From assembly GCA_020636005.1 (NCBI GenBank), contig JACJYR010000001.1:2732501-2796500 (forward strand): a stretch of 64,000 nt of DNA, written 5' to 3'. Under the pieces are notes generated by a model that was not told the origin of the DNA, did no database searches, and saw nothing but the letters and a program-made list of their open reading frames with translations. Numbering within the stretch: position 1 is the stretch's first letter; the number at the start of each line of letters is the position of its first letter. Below, one piece after another: positions 34,403 to 43,229 of this stretch. Made by a program: the position numbers and the translations under genes. This DNA is from Lewinellaceae bacterium (GTDB lineage Bacteria > Bacteroidota > Bacteroidia > Chitinophagales > Saprospiraceae).

Positions 34403-35110
34403 TTAGGTGATGGAGAATTGCATCACCGCATCAAAAACCTCTTGTACGAACAAGCAGGCAGCGGCAATAATTAGAAATAATCCAAAGGTGAAATCCGTAT
34501 CCGTGCCTATTAGCAGATAGCCTACAACCCCAACCAAAAACGGTTCCACCACCCGTTGCACCGCCGTTTCCGCCACCTTGAAATGTTGGAAAACCAACCT
34601 GTGGAGCCAGGATGTGCCCCGCCCGGCTGGGGGGGCATCACCGTCCTTCCTCAGATAGACCAGCATCAGGTGGAGGGCGGACAGGGCACCATAAGCCATC
34701 CAGAACACCATCAAGGCTTCCGACCGGATTTCGGTGAAAAGAGAACTGCTGATTTCTTCCCAGGACATGAAAAACGGGACGATGGGGGCGGCAAAGGGGA
34801 CAAAGGTGGACAATGCCCCCAGGAAGGACTGGGTGTTGAAGGCCATCATCATGGTGGCCGACAGCAAAATGATAACAATGCCGACTGTCCGCCGACCATG
34901 GTTGTACCGCAGGGTCATCCGCAGGGGCGAAACGAACATTTCTATTTTCAGGCTTAAAAGGCCCTTGAAGACAATCCAGAGGGCTTTCTTTTCGCCGAGG
35001 AAAACATGGCCCCAAAACTCGGAATTGACCACTCCTTTGAAAATATCCGCATCGGAAAACTTGGGCAGGAACGAGGGCTTTACAACCCGCTCCGTGTTTC
35101 GATTGATCAT
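34403..35110 (-). CDS. membrane protein coupled to the VirD4-like ATPase
   Basis: A 235-residue protein with four to five transmembrane helices (VGIVIILLSATMMMAFN, ALSTFVPFAAPIVPFFM, LMVFWMAYGALSALHLMLVYL, LVGVVGYLLIG, FGLFLIIAAACLFV). No family recognised. Its ATG overlaps the stop of the VirD4-like gene (ATGA), so the two proteins are made together. Since that ATPase has no membrane helices, this protein may be its membrane anchor. Confidence 0.7.
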   Translation of the reverse strand: MINRNTERVVKPSFLPKFSDADIFKGVVNSEFWGHVFLGEKKALWIVFKGLLSLKIEMFVSPLRMTLRYNHGRRTVGIVIILLSATMMMAFNTQSFLGALSTFVPFAAPIVPFFMSWEEISSSLFTEIRSEALMVFWMAYGALSALHLMLVYLRKDGDAPPAGRGTSWLHRLVFQHFKVAETAVQRVVEPFLVGVVGYLLIGTDTDFTFGLFLIIAAACLFVQEVFDAVMQFSIT

Positions 35111-36693
35111 TGGAAAAAGGATTTAACGGTTTGGAAAAAATGTTTGAGCCGCTGAAAAAAGGGTTTCCCCCTGCCGCGCTGGTCGAACACAATTTCCCGG
35201 AAAGTTTCGCCCGTCGCCCACTTTTTGCCACGGACGACCATGATGGCCTCAACTTTAAAGTTGTTGTCCGGCCCGCCGGATTTCAGGGTCGTGAAGTGCT
35301 CGGGCGGGACGATATAGTGCAGGTGCTCGCTGGTGGAATGGGAAGCTTTATCATCCGTGTTGACGGATGCCGATTTGGTCTTGATGAAGGCCTTGCCGAT
35401 CAGGTCGGCGGCATATTTATTGGTATCGTTGCATATATTGCCGCAAAAAATCTGTGTGCCCAAATTCGTTAGGAGGACTTTCGTTTTTGCCTCGGCATTG
35501 TTCCTTCCCATCGCAACCTTGATGGAATTGATGGACTGGGTGATGTAAACCCCGGCGGTCATGGTTGAACGGCAGGAGGACTGGAACTTTTCGTCCGAGA
35601 TGGGGTTGGCCAGGAGGTGGTATTCGTCGATCCACAACACGCAGGGGCGGGGGTTTTCCTCGTTCTGGACGACACGGCGTTCCATACAAAGCTGAAAGAG
35701 TTTTTTCATGATGCCCGCCGCATAAACAGCGGAAATGCCATATTCTTTCAAAGGTATGTCCACGATGATGAGACGGCCTTCTTCATAGCATTTTTCCGGG
35801 CGCACCTCGTCGCTCATTTCAGAGGAGAAATGGGTCTTCAAAATCCCTGTCATGAACGGCTCGAACAGCCCCATCGCAGAGGCGGTAATAATGGCCTTTG
35901 TCTTTTCGGAAATCTTGTAAAATGTCTTGAAATAATAATCCCCCACAAGTTGCATCACATCCAGTTCGGAAGGCGTCATATCCTCCCTGGCATTTGCCCG
36001 CTCAAAACAGTAAAGGAAAAAATTTCCATTGCACCAGGACTCATATTCCCCGATGGCCGCTCCATCGCCCTTTTCAATCTCTGCCCACAATGCGGCATAT
36101 CGTTCCACTTCCGTTTCGCCAAAAGCATCCACCAGTATTTTTCGCATGTTGGGGACGGTGACGGGCACCCCGGCCAGGACCAACAGCATCATCAATCTGG
36201 TCAGGCATATACGCAGTTCCTTGTCCCAGAACCTGTCGTTCTCCCCACCGGATGCGCCCCCGGCCTGGTAGTTCTCCCCCAGGACAAAAATCTCCATCAG
36301 CAAGTCCAGGGCTTGGTTGTACTCTACTTCCCCGCCCCTGCCCTTGCGGAAAAGTTCGTATTCCAATGCGTTCACCTTAAAGGGGGTTTCGGGACTGATA
36401 ATTACCAGATCGTCCCCCCTGTCCGCTTCCATGATTGTCTTTTCGATGCGTATCCGCTCGTCCTGCTTGACACAAACTGCCGTCATGCCCGGTTTTGATG
36501 CATCCCTTAAAATTTGTTCCTGCAACCATGCCCCTGGCCCGGACGTTTTGCCGCTCCCGGCGTTCCCCGGGATAAATACGCCATGGAACAATTCCGCCCA
36601 GGTCAGGTGCTCACCAGGCTTACAAGGCAGGTGGACAACGGGTTTGGGAAGAATGCCCTTCCGCTTTTTTCTGAAGAATTTTTTCAAGAACAT
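35107..36693 (-). CDS. VirD4/TraD-like coupling ATPase without membrane helices
   Basis: A 528-residue type IV coupling-protein-like ATPase. Walker A is in FIPGNAGSGKTSGPGAW near residue 45; the Walker B-like region is CVLWIDEYHLLANP; later QSINSIKVAMGRNNAEAKTKVLLTNLGTQIFCGN fits the TraG/VirD4 sensor region. Canonical coupling proteins have two N-terminal transmembrane helices; here only a basic stretch (KKFFRKKRKG) precedes the ATPase. It would deliver the relaxase-DNA complex to a secretion channel supplied by another element. Confidence 0.85.
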   Translation of the reverse strand: MFLKKFFRKKRKGILPKPVVHLPCKPGEHLTWAELFHGVFIPGNAGSGKTSGPGAWLQEQILRDASKPGMTAVCVKQDERIRIEKTIMEADRGDDLVIISPETPFKVNALEYELFRKGRGGEVEYNQALDLLMEIFVLGENYQAGGASGGENDRFWDKELRICLTRLMMLLVLAGVPVTVPNMRKILVDAFGETEVERYAALWAEIEKGDGAAIGEYESWCNGNFFLYCFERANAREDMTPSELDVMQLVGDYYFKTFYKISEKTKAIITASAMGLFEPFMTGILKTHFSSEMSDEVRPEKCYEEGRLIIVDIPLKEYGISAVYAAGIMKKLFQLCMERRVVQNEENPRPCVLWIDEYHLLANPISDEKFQSSCRSTMTAGVYITQSINSIKVAMGRNNAEAKTKVLLTNLGTQIFCGNICNDTNKYAADLIGKAFIKTKSASVNTDDKASHSTSEHLHYIVPPEHFTTLKSGGPDNNFKVEAIMVVRGKKWATGETFREIVFDQRGRGKPFFQRLKHFFQTVKSFFQ

Positions 36694-36819
36694 AGTAATG
36701 AGTTTTTAAATAAGAAAATGAGAATTCAGGCTGTTGCAGGAGCATTCCTGACAACAGAACCGTTGATTGGCTTTCTGAAATTGCTGTAATGCTTGGGTTG
36801 AGGGGTCGGGTTCTGATTG

Positions 36820-37077
36820 TTACATAGCCAGAAAATCCGGTGCTATCTTGCCGACTATCTGAATGATGGGCTTTGAGAGTCCCAAAACATAATCAGGTAC
36901 GGCAAACAGTCCAATGATATAGGCTGCCCCCGCTCCTATCATCAAGTTCTTGGTCATCTTTTTTATTTGATCTGAGAACTTTGAAATGTAGGTCAGCACC
37001 GCATTCAGGATAAAATATGCGGCCAGCAGTAGGACGACGGCTATAGCAGCCAGTTTGATGGTGATGGCTAATTCCAT
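36820..37077 (-). CDS. small two-helix membrane protein
   Basis: An 85-residue protein with two hydrophobic helices (IKLAAIAVVLLLAAYFILNAVLTYI and LMIGAGAAYIIGLFAVPDYVLGL) around a short basic loop. The layout recalls VirB2/TrbC pilins, but no signal peptide cleavage site is clear and identity is unknown. The ATG at 37077 is chosen; a start at 37137 would add a hydrophilic extension. Confidence 0.6.
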   Translation of the reverse strand: MELAITIKLAAIAVVLLLAAYFILNAVLTYISKFSDQIKKMTKNLMIGAGAAYIIGLFAVPDYVLGLSKPIIQIVGKIAPDFLAM

Positions 37078-37141
37078 GATGATTGTTTTTAAATCGTGTT
37101 GAAAAGGTTGGTTTTCTGAGGAATATGGCTTTAACAAAACC

Positions 37142-37696
37142 CTAAAGGCTTGGCCAGCTTTTCAAACGGAACCCGTTGGGCAAGTTGGGTGCCGAGCGTT
37201 TGTTTCCAGGAAAGGTCCTTCGCATTAGGAACTCTTCAAATTCAAGGCCGCCCCATATGACGACTTCCTTTTGCACCACCTCGAACGAAAACTTCTGGAT
37301 GTACCAGTTCATGAAGATGCGGTTGCTGCTCAGGTTTACTTCCGGTATGCCGCTCTGCTTTATTGTTCCAAGCATGAATTGTAACAGGATGCCGCCAATA
37401 CCCATGTTTTGAAAATAGGGATGGACATAGAGCATTTTTATCATGTTGTCGCAGGCGTCGTATTGGATGGTTCCCAATATCTTTTCATCGCCCTTGAATA
37501 CCATGAGGGCTTTGTAGGCTATGCATTCCTCGACCGAAATTTTTGAATACGCTTCCGTCCAGATGGAGATTTCCTCCGGTGTATAGTAGCGGCCATGCGT
37601 GTGTGTCACACAGTATTTTATGAGGTCGCTGATTTCTTCCGCATCTCCGGTTTCCGCTGCGCAGACCGAGAAGAACACATTGTTGTCGAATAACAT
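37142..37696 (-). CDS. GNAT-family N-acetyltransferase
   Basis: A 184-residue acetyltransferase. Motif A is YVHPYFQNMGIGGILLQFML (Q-x-x-G-x-G acetyl-CoA site), preceded by the ILGTIQYDACDNMIKMLYV strand pair. Substrate unknown. It lies between two membrane-protein genes of the mobilization region, on the same strand. Confidence 0.88.
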   Translation of the reverse strand: MLFDNNVFFSVCAAETGDAEEISDLIKYCVTHTHGRYYTPEEISIWTEAYSKISVEECIAYKALMVFKGDEKILGTIQYDACDNMIKMLYVHPYFQNMGIGGILLQFMLGTIKQSGIPEVNLSSNRIFMNWYIQKFSFEVVQKEVVIWGGLEFEEFLMRRTFPGNKRSAPNLPNGFRLKSWPSL

Positions 37697-37753
37697 GATG
37701 GTTGGTTTTTGTCCGGCTGCCCAAAAGGCAGCCGGACTTGATGAAATAAATGG

Positions 37754-39883
37754 TCAACTCCTGGCGGTAACGGATATGTTGCCAAGCTGTGGTACAAAGC
37801 GCAGGGATGCACCTTTTTTTCCCACGAGGTAATGTACCCAGAACCACTTTACCGCTTTGAACAAAGGGTCGTTCTCTTTTGAAGGCATGAACACCACCGT
37901 AATTGACACCTTGCGCAAAGAACCGTCTTTCATTTCAGGGCACATTCTGTCGAGTTTCCCAGCGATCAGGTCGAAGTCCACGCCGTACAGGCGCTCCGGA
38001 TGGTTGCGGTATTCGTAGAAGTTGACACTGTCGCTGTTTTCAAACATGTCGCTGAAAACGAGGACAAAGGACGTGTCAAACCCTGCAAGCGGTACGGCCG
38101 TCCGGCACAGGCAGTCCTGGACGTAGCTTTGTTTGAGCCCTTTTTGCGGCATGTCCTTCAGGACGGTATCACCTTTGATCAAGCCTGCATGGAAATCTTG
38201 CATTTCCCGCAAGCGTTCGACGTAGTTCCCCCAGAAGCCCTTTCCTTCGTTCAATACCACCTTGATGTTCCTGCTCATTGACATGTCCGTTATCACATCC
38301 AATGTCACCTCGAAGTGGTCGTTCGTCACCCCCTTTCTTGGTATGCCCATCATGTTTGAAATGACGGGGGCAACTTCACTGCTCTGTGGCATTGTGTAGC
38401 CCTCTTCTGTTTCGTCAAATATTATGGCACCACCTATTTGCTTGGGTTTTGAGCACCCGACCAGGCCAAGGAACAGGAATGCCAGCAACGCCAGCATGGC
38501 AAGGCCATTCGTGTTGCCACCTCCACCGTCTTTGCGGTTTTTGTCCAAATCGCTGTTTGGGCATTCCCAAGTTGGAATGGACAGTGTGGCCCAGTCTATC
38601 TGCGGAAGGTTGTTTAGTTTCCTGGCCGTTTCCGCATAACCTTTGCACTGGGCAATGCCCAATTCATAGATATGCTTGAATTCGGTGCATACACGGATTT
38701 TATACCCAGCCAACCGTTGCAGTTCCTGCCCGTTTGCCGACACCGCACCGTGGAGTTTGCGTATGTCGGACTTCGCCCTTTGCCCGGCCTCGTCCTGGAG
38801 TTCCTTGTCGAAGGCCTTCAGCTCCTCTGGAACACCTTTTTCCAGTTTTTCGATTTCGGCCCTTTTTTGGACAGCATTGATGCCCTCCACGGTTTCGGTG
38901 GACTCCAACCGGAAATAGGGCATGTCGAAGTTCCGGACATAGGCGAAGAAACTGCTGAAGCCCACGGCAATCAGGTTGAGCATGGAAAGGGCCAATGCCC
39001 CGCCCGCCTTCATGCGAAGGCCTATCACGACGCAGCAAAGGGCAAAGGTGGTGGTGGAAATCACCGCCGTCCGCCACCATCTTTTCTCTGCAATCGAAAC
39101 GCCGATGTGGTGCGAGCCGAGTGCCACAAGCCCGCTCAGCACAAGGGTGACAGGGACGATGGCCACGTCCACCATTTCACCGAGCATCCTAATGGCAATG
39201 AAATTGATGGGGATCTCGACGATGAATATTCCAGCCATAACCGCCTTGTAGCCCCATTTTTTGTGGTAAAACTTGGGCTGTGGCGGATTGGATTTATAGA
39301 CATTGGTCAACAAATCCATCCGTGCGTCACGTGCGGTATCTTCCTTTTCCTCGATCTGTGCCAGTTCCTTCTTCAGGATGGGAACCTGCACAGCCTTTTG
39401 TGCGATGGCATCCCTTTCGGCGGCTCTTGTGCGGGTGAAATGCGCCCGGTACGATTCCGTCAGGGCGGCTTCGTCCGTTTCCCCAATCTTCTTTTGCAGT
39501 ACGCCTTGCGAGGCCATGATTTCGGTTACGGCCCAATCTATTGCTGCATCAATTTTGGCAGCAGATGCAACGCATTTGGCATAAATCTGCCAAAGGGTAA
39601 GTTCTGGCGACTCGAAATTTCGGTCCCTTCGGACATTCTTGGCCAAGGAGAACACTTTGGATTCAAGTTCCCTGAAAAGCTCGTCATGCCTGACGATTGC
39701 CTCGCTGTCCCCTGTCATGGAGACTTTATGGACGATTTCGCCAAACAGCAGATCGGGTGGAGGCCCATACTTGTTTTCATCAGGTATTTCTTGAATATTC
39801 AATGGTTTCTGTTTCGGCTTCCTTAACGGGCGCACGCGGGGGAACAGCTTCTCCGTATGACGGAGTCTTTTCAATAATCCCAT
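37754..39883 (-). CDS. large membrane protein with lipobox-like segment and VWA-like domain
   Basis: About 709 residues. The first half has a coiled-coil region and transmembrane helices (GYKAVMAGIFIVEIPINFIAI, VAIVPVTLVLSGLVALG, AVISTTTFALCCVVIGL, ALSMLNLIAVGFSSFFAY). Around residue 476 there is a second hydrophobic segment ending LGLVGCSKP, which looks like a lipoprotein signal inside the chain. After it comes a VWA-like domain with DMSMS (MIDAS DxSxS) and FVLVFSDMFENS. Possibly a fusion of a membrane protein and a lipoprotein, acting at the mating apparatus. Function unknown. Confidence 0.7.
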   Translation of the reverse strand: MGLLKRLRHTEKLFPRVRPLRKPKQKPLNIQEIPDENKYGPPPDLLFGEIVHKVSMTGDSEAIVRHDELFRELESKVFSLAKNVRRDRNFESPELTLWQIYAKCVASAAKIDAAIDWAVTEIMASQGVLQKKIGETDEAALTESYRAHFTRTRAAERDAIAQKAVQVPILKKELAQIEEKEDTARDARMDLLTNVYKSNPPQPKFYHKKWGYKAVMAGIFIVEIPINFIAIRMLGEMVDVAIVPVTLVLSGLVALGSHHIGVSIAEKRWWRTAVISTTTFALCCVVIGLRMKAGGALALSMLNLIAVGFSSFFAYVRNFDMPYFRLESTETVEGINAVQKRAEIEKLEKGVPEELKAFDKELQDEAGQRAKSDIRKLHGAVSANGQELQRLAGYKIRVCTEFKHIYELGIAQCKGYAETARKLNNLPQIDWATLSIPTWECPNSDLDKNRKDGGGGNTNGLAMLALLAFLFLGLVGCSKPKQIGGAIIFDETEEGYTMPQSSEVAPVISNMMGIPRKGVTNDHFEVTLDVITDMSMSRNIKVVLNEGKGFWGNYVERLREMQDFHAGLIKGDTVLKDMPQKGLKQSYVQDCLCRTAVPLAGFDTSFVLVFSDMFENSDSVNFYEYRNHPERLYGVDFDLIAGKLDRMCPEMKDGSLRKVSITVVFMPSKENDPLFKAVKWFWVHYLVGKKGASLRFVPQLGNISVTARS

Positions 39884-40297
39884 GTTTGACAGTTTTGATG
39901 GTTTAGGCCAGGAACCGAAAAAAGAAAGGCATTCGGAAGGAGGTACTTTGCCTTGGACACCGCCCGCTATTTCCAATGACTTGTTTCGTTCCCTGGAATT
40001 TGGATTGACTTTATTAATTTATGTGCACATTTGCTGTGCCTTGGACACCGCTCTTTTGCGGTTTCCTAAAATGTTCTCCCCATTCATATGGGGAGGACTT
40101 TTTTGCCAATATTTTCATATAAATAATATTCTAATATTATTAAATGTAACTTTACCAATTCATATCAAGGATTATAACTCATAATTGATATGTTTAGATT
40201 GAGCGGATTGAGCTTACATTCTTTTATCATCCCTCTAATTTAGAGATTCAAATAATAGAATTTGTTACAAACAACCGATGTTAATTTTGAAAAATAA
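39884..40297. other. junction region before the AT-rich sigma/TPR insert
   Basis: About 410 bases without a gene. A 15-bp direct repeat, TGCCTTGGACACCGC, occurs at 39949-39963 and 40037-40051. The composition becomes strongly AT-rich after about 40130. Confidence 0.6.
40076..40099 (+). terminator. hairpin terminator
   Basis: CTCCCCAT (40076-40083) and ATGGGGAG (40088-40095) form a perfect stem with loop TCAT, followed by a run of T on the plus strand. No plus-strand gene ends here, so it could instead limit transcription across the junction. Confidence 0.65.
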
Positions 40298-42109
40298 TCA
40301 AGCAGCTACTGAAAAGCGTTTAATCTCAAAAAACAAAATACCAGATTTATTAAATCTGTTTTTAATCACGTCAAATTTATTTTTAAATTTAATCAATATT
40401 TCAAGATTTTCTATATACCCTTCGAACTTAGAATCTAATTTTATTGCCATTCTAAAATCATTCTCAGCAGCTTTTCTATTCCCCTGATTGGCATAGATAA
40501 TACCCCTATTGTTATATGCACTGGCTAAATTTGGATTAATATTAACTGCTATAGAATAATCATTAACAGCCTCATCATACCTAAATATTGATTGCAAAAT
40601 AAGGGCTTTGTTATAAAAGGCTTCAGCATTTTTCGGATCAATTTTAATTGCATTTTCCAATAATTGAAGAGCATCATTTTCTTGTTGACGATAATAATAC
40701 TCCATGCCCAGGTTAATATATGCACCCACAAAACCAGGATTTGATTTAAGAACATTTCTGTAGCAATTAATTGCATTTTCATGCTGCATTAATTTACTGA
40801 ATGCTATACCTCTACAGAATTTCGCATCAGTAAAATCTGGTGAAATATCTAATGCTTTTGTTAACTCGATTATTGATTCATTATATAGACCCAATCTCAA
40901 AAAGGCTAAGCCCTTGCCATAATAGGGCCAGTACAATTTGTCGTCTACTTCAATCGCTTTATCAAATTCTTTGATGGCTTCAACTGTGCGGCCAGTTTCC
41001 CCTAAGGATGCCCCACGAGCATAATATGCTAAAGCAAAGTTTGGCTCACACTTGATCGCCAAGGTAAAATCATAAATCGCTTCGGTCAAACGACCATTAA
41101 AGTAGTGATTTAAACCACGCCCTTCATATGCCCTTGCAAATTGGGGATTTATATTTATTGCTTTAGAATATTCGTCGAGTGCTTCTGTGTCACGCCCCAT
41201 TAGAGATAAAGCCTCTCCGAGATAAAAGTAAACCTCGGCGTCATTTGAATTAATCTCCTTTGCTTTTGAAAAATGTTCAATGGCATTCTCTATGCGGCCT
41301 TTACGAAGCGATGCTACCCCTGCAATAAGGTATGCCTTATATGCTAAAGGGTCAAATACATAGGCATGTATGCAGTCCAAAATAGTTTTATCAAGTTGTC
41401 CTAATTTTTCATAAGCTAGTGCTCGGTATATGTAAGCTTCTGAGAATCTTGGCGCGATACTTATCGCCTTAGAATAATCCTTAATTGCTGATTTATACTG
41501 ATTTAATCGGAAGTAAGTATCACCACGGTAAAGGTATGCGTAAATAAACTGTGGTGATATTTTAATCAACATCCTGAAATCCAAGATCGATTCTTTGTAT
41601 TTTCCGACCAAGCTGTACGCTAAACCTCTTTCATAATAGGCATCTTCACACCTTGGATTCAATTGTATGGCTTTTGAAGAGTCTTTTATTGCCTCTTCTA
41701 AGAAACTCATGCTTCTAAAAACATATGCCCGAGCAGTGTATGCTTCGACCAGCATTGGGTTATTTTCAATTGCGGCCGTTAAACAAATTAAGCTCTTAAT
41801 TAAATTTTTATTTTTTTCTGAATAGAATTTGCCGATACTAAAATAGAACATGGCCTTGTGTAAAATGTTCCCTTGGATAGCCCCGATATAGTAGTCCCTG
41901 CTCGTTTCAAATTCTTCGACTCTTTTCAAAAAATCTCCTTCTGGGTTGGATACACGTATTTTTTCAATATATTCTTCTGTCCATTCATCAGCCCCCATTT
42001 TATTTCGGTATTCCCAAAACAGTTCAGATAAGTCCATATTGACTTGACTTTCCCTCCGAATCCTTTTGAGGATTGCTTCGCTCACTTCGTCCTTTTTGTC
42101 ATTCTTCAT
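40298..42109 (-). CDS. tetratricopeptide-repeat protein
   Basis: A 603-residue protein made almost wholly of TPR units of 34 residues (about 14; typical blocks: AYYERGLAYSLVGKYKESILD, AYIYRALAYEKLGQLDKTILD, AFYNKALILQSIFRYDEAVND). No signal peptide, so cytoplasmic. Its ATG overlaps the stop of the sigma-factor gene (ATGA), which implies coupled synthesis and probably physical interaction, for example as an anti-sigma or scaffold factor. The last unit closes with AENDFRMAIKLDSKFEGYIENLE. Confidence 0.9.
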   Translation of the reverse strand: MKNDKKDEVSEAILKRIRRESQVNMDLSELFWEYRNKMGADEWTEEYIEKIRVSNPEGDFLKRVEEFETSRDYYIGAIQGNILHKAMFYFSIGKFYSEKNKNLIKSLICLTAAIENNPMLVEAYTARAYVFRSMSFLEEAIKDSSKAIQLNPRCEDAYYERGLAYSLVGKYKESILDFRMLIKISPQFIYAYLYRGDTYFRLNQYKSAIKDYSKAISIAPRFSEAYIYRALAYEKLGQLDKTILDCIHAYVFDPLAYKAYLIAGVASLRKGRIENAIEHFSKAKEINSNDAEVYFYLGEALSLMGRDTEALDEYSKAININPQFARAYEGRGLNHYFNGRLTEAIYDFTLAIKCEPNFALAYYARGASLGETGRTVEAIKEFDKAIEVDDKLYWPYYGKGLAFLRLGLYNESIIELTKALDISPDFTDAKFCRGIAFSKLMQHENAINCYRNVLKSNPGFVGAYINLGMEYYYRQQENDALQLLENAIKIDPKNAEAFYNKALILQSIFRYDEAVNDYSIAVNINPNLASAYNNRGIIYANQGNRKAAENDFRMAIKLDSKFEGYIENLEILIKFKNKFDVIKNRFNKSGILFFEIKRFSVAA

Positions 42110-42693
42110 AATTCATCAGTTTGAGTGAAAATTTCATCGGTCTTGAAATTTGGGTGGTGCTTTATTATGTATCTATAAATTTTGACGCATGTCCTATGCT
42201 TATTCACTCTTAAAGTATTGGGAGAGTCTTTATACTCATAATCATGTATCAAAATTTGATATATTTCGTCAAAGGACATGGCATCACAGTGATATTTTAA
42301 AAATATAAATCTTGAAATTTCATTTAGTTCGATATGTTTTAGATTTCGTAAGATATAATCCATGTTGTTGTTTATTACCCTCATGCGCTCAATTTCATCT
42401 TCAGTATCCATTTTTTGAAAATAGGTATCCATACCTATTCGTTCTCTTTTTTTATTTTTTATCACTTCAATTATACGGTTTTCCAAACATTGATAAAAAT
42501 AACTTTTAAAATGTTTTACAGGGGGTAACTTTCCACGTGCGTCCTTAACATACAGATCTATCATTACGTCACTAATAGTTTCTTCGGTTTCTTCCCAAGT
42601 TAACCTGAAGCTTCTTGCCAGCCATTTACGAGCCTTCGACATACTCGATTCGTCTCGCCGAAATTCTAATATTTTTTTAGAAAATTGATTCAT
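42106..42693 (-). CDS. ECF-like sigma factor
   Basis: A sigma-70-family protein of about 195 residues. Region 2 is seen in ARKWLARSFRLTWEETEETISDVMIDLYVK and HFKSYFYQCLENRIIEVIKNKKRER; region 4 in LKHIELNEISRFIFLKYHCDAMSFDEIYQILI ... LRVNKHRTCVKIYRYI. An in-frame TTG at 42738 would add 15 residues; the ATG at 42693 is taken as start, without strong evidence. It probably directs transcription of a small set of genes and is controlled with its TPR partner. Confidence 0.75.
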   Translation of the reverse strand: MNQFSKKILEFRRDESSMSKARKWLARSFRLTWEETEETISDVMIDLYVKDARGKLPPVKHFKSYFYQCLENRIIEVIKNKKRERIGMDTYFQKMDTEDEIERMRVINNNMDYILRNLKHIELNEISRFIFLKYHCDAMSFDEIYQILIHDYEYKDSPNTLRVNKHRTCVKIYRYIIKHHPNFKTDEIFTQTDEL

Positions 42694-42737
42694 CAATTCT
42701 TTTTGTGAAAGCTCTTTCTTCCATGACTCGAATTTCA

Positions 42738-42768
42738 AAAATTGTTACACTTTTTCCTTGACAATTTT
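42738..42768. promoter_or_regulatory. inverted repeat between divergent genes
   Basis: AAAATTGT (42738-42745) and ACAATTTT (42761-42768) form an inverted repeat with a 15-base gap in the space between the sigma gene (minus) and the 42817 gene (plus). It could be an operator controlling both. Confidence 0.4.
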
Positions 42769-42816
42769 CCATTTTTACCATAAAAGTTCAGTTTTTATGA
42801 AACTTGCAGGTGTCTT

Positions 42817-43128
42817 ATGGCTCAAGGTGATAGTCGAAAGTCTATTGATACTTTTCAAAAAAGAATTTTAGAAAACATTGATGTCATTGTAGTGCCATTC
42901 CTCAATTTGAGAGAATGCGCCATCCTTCTTGACAAAACCGAGACGGCAAAATTCTTTGAAGCAAGAGATGCCTATTGCGAAGCATTGTTGTCGAATAAAG
43001 ATAAATTTCTAAGGGCTGTAGCATTTAGAGCGTTTGCGGCATGTTACACGGACTTAGGTTTGAATGAGAAGGCTGACGAGATGACACAAAAATGGCAAGG
43101 TCTGGCACGAGAAGCCTTGGAACCATAA
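42817..43128 (+). CDS. hypothetical helical protein divergent from sigma gene
   Basis: A 103-residue, predicted all-helical protein (TFQKRILENIDVIVVPFLNLREC, KFFEARDAYCEALLSNKDKFLRAVAFRAFAACYTDLG). The second half looks like one TPR-type helix pair. Unknown function; shares the AT-rich insert with the sigma/TPR genes. Confidence 0.6.
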   Translation: MAQGDSRKSIDTFQKRILENIDVIVVPFLNLRECAILLDKTETAKFFEARDAYCEALLSNKDKFLRAVAFRAFAACYTDLGLNEKADEMTQKWQGLAREALEP

Positions 43129-43229
43129 ACATTTCATTAGCCTCCGTTTCGACATTCATAGGATTTTACCATTTCTTAACCATTTCCCCACTATAATACA
43201 GGCATAGAGAATTGTGGGGAACAAGCGTG

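Noticed and set aside
38672..39826. A 384-codon plus-strand frame
   Set aside because: Antisense to the VWA-like membrane protein; composition is that of a shadow.
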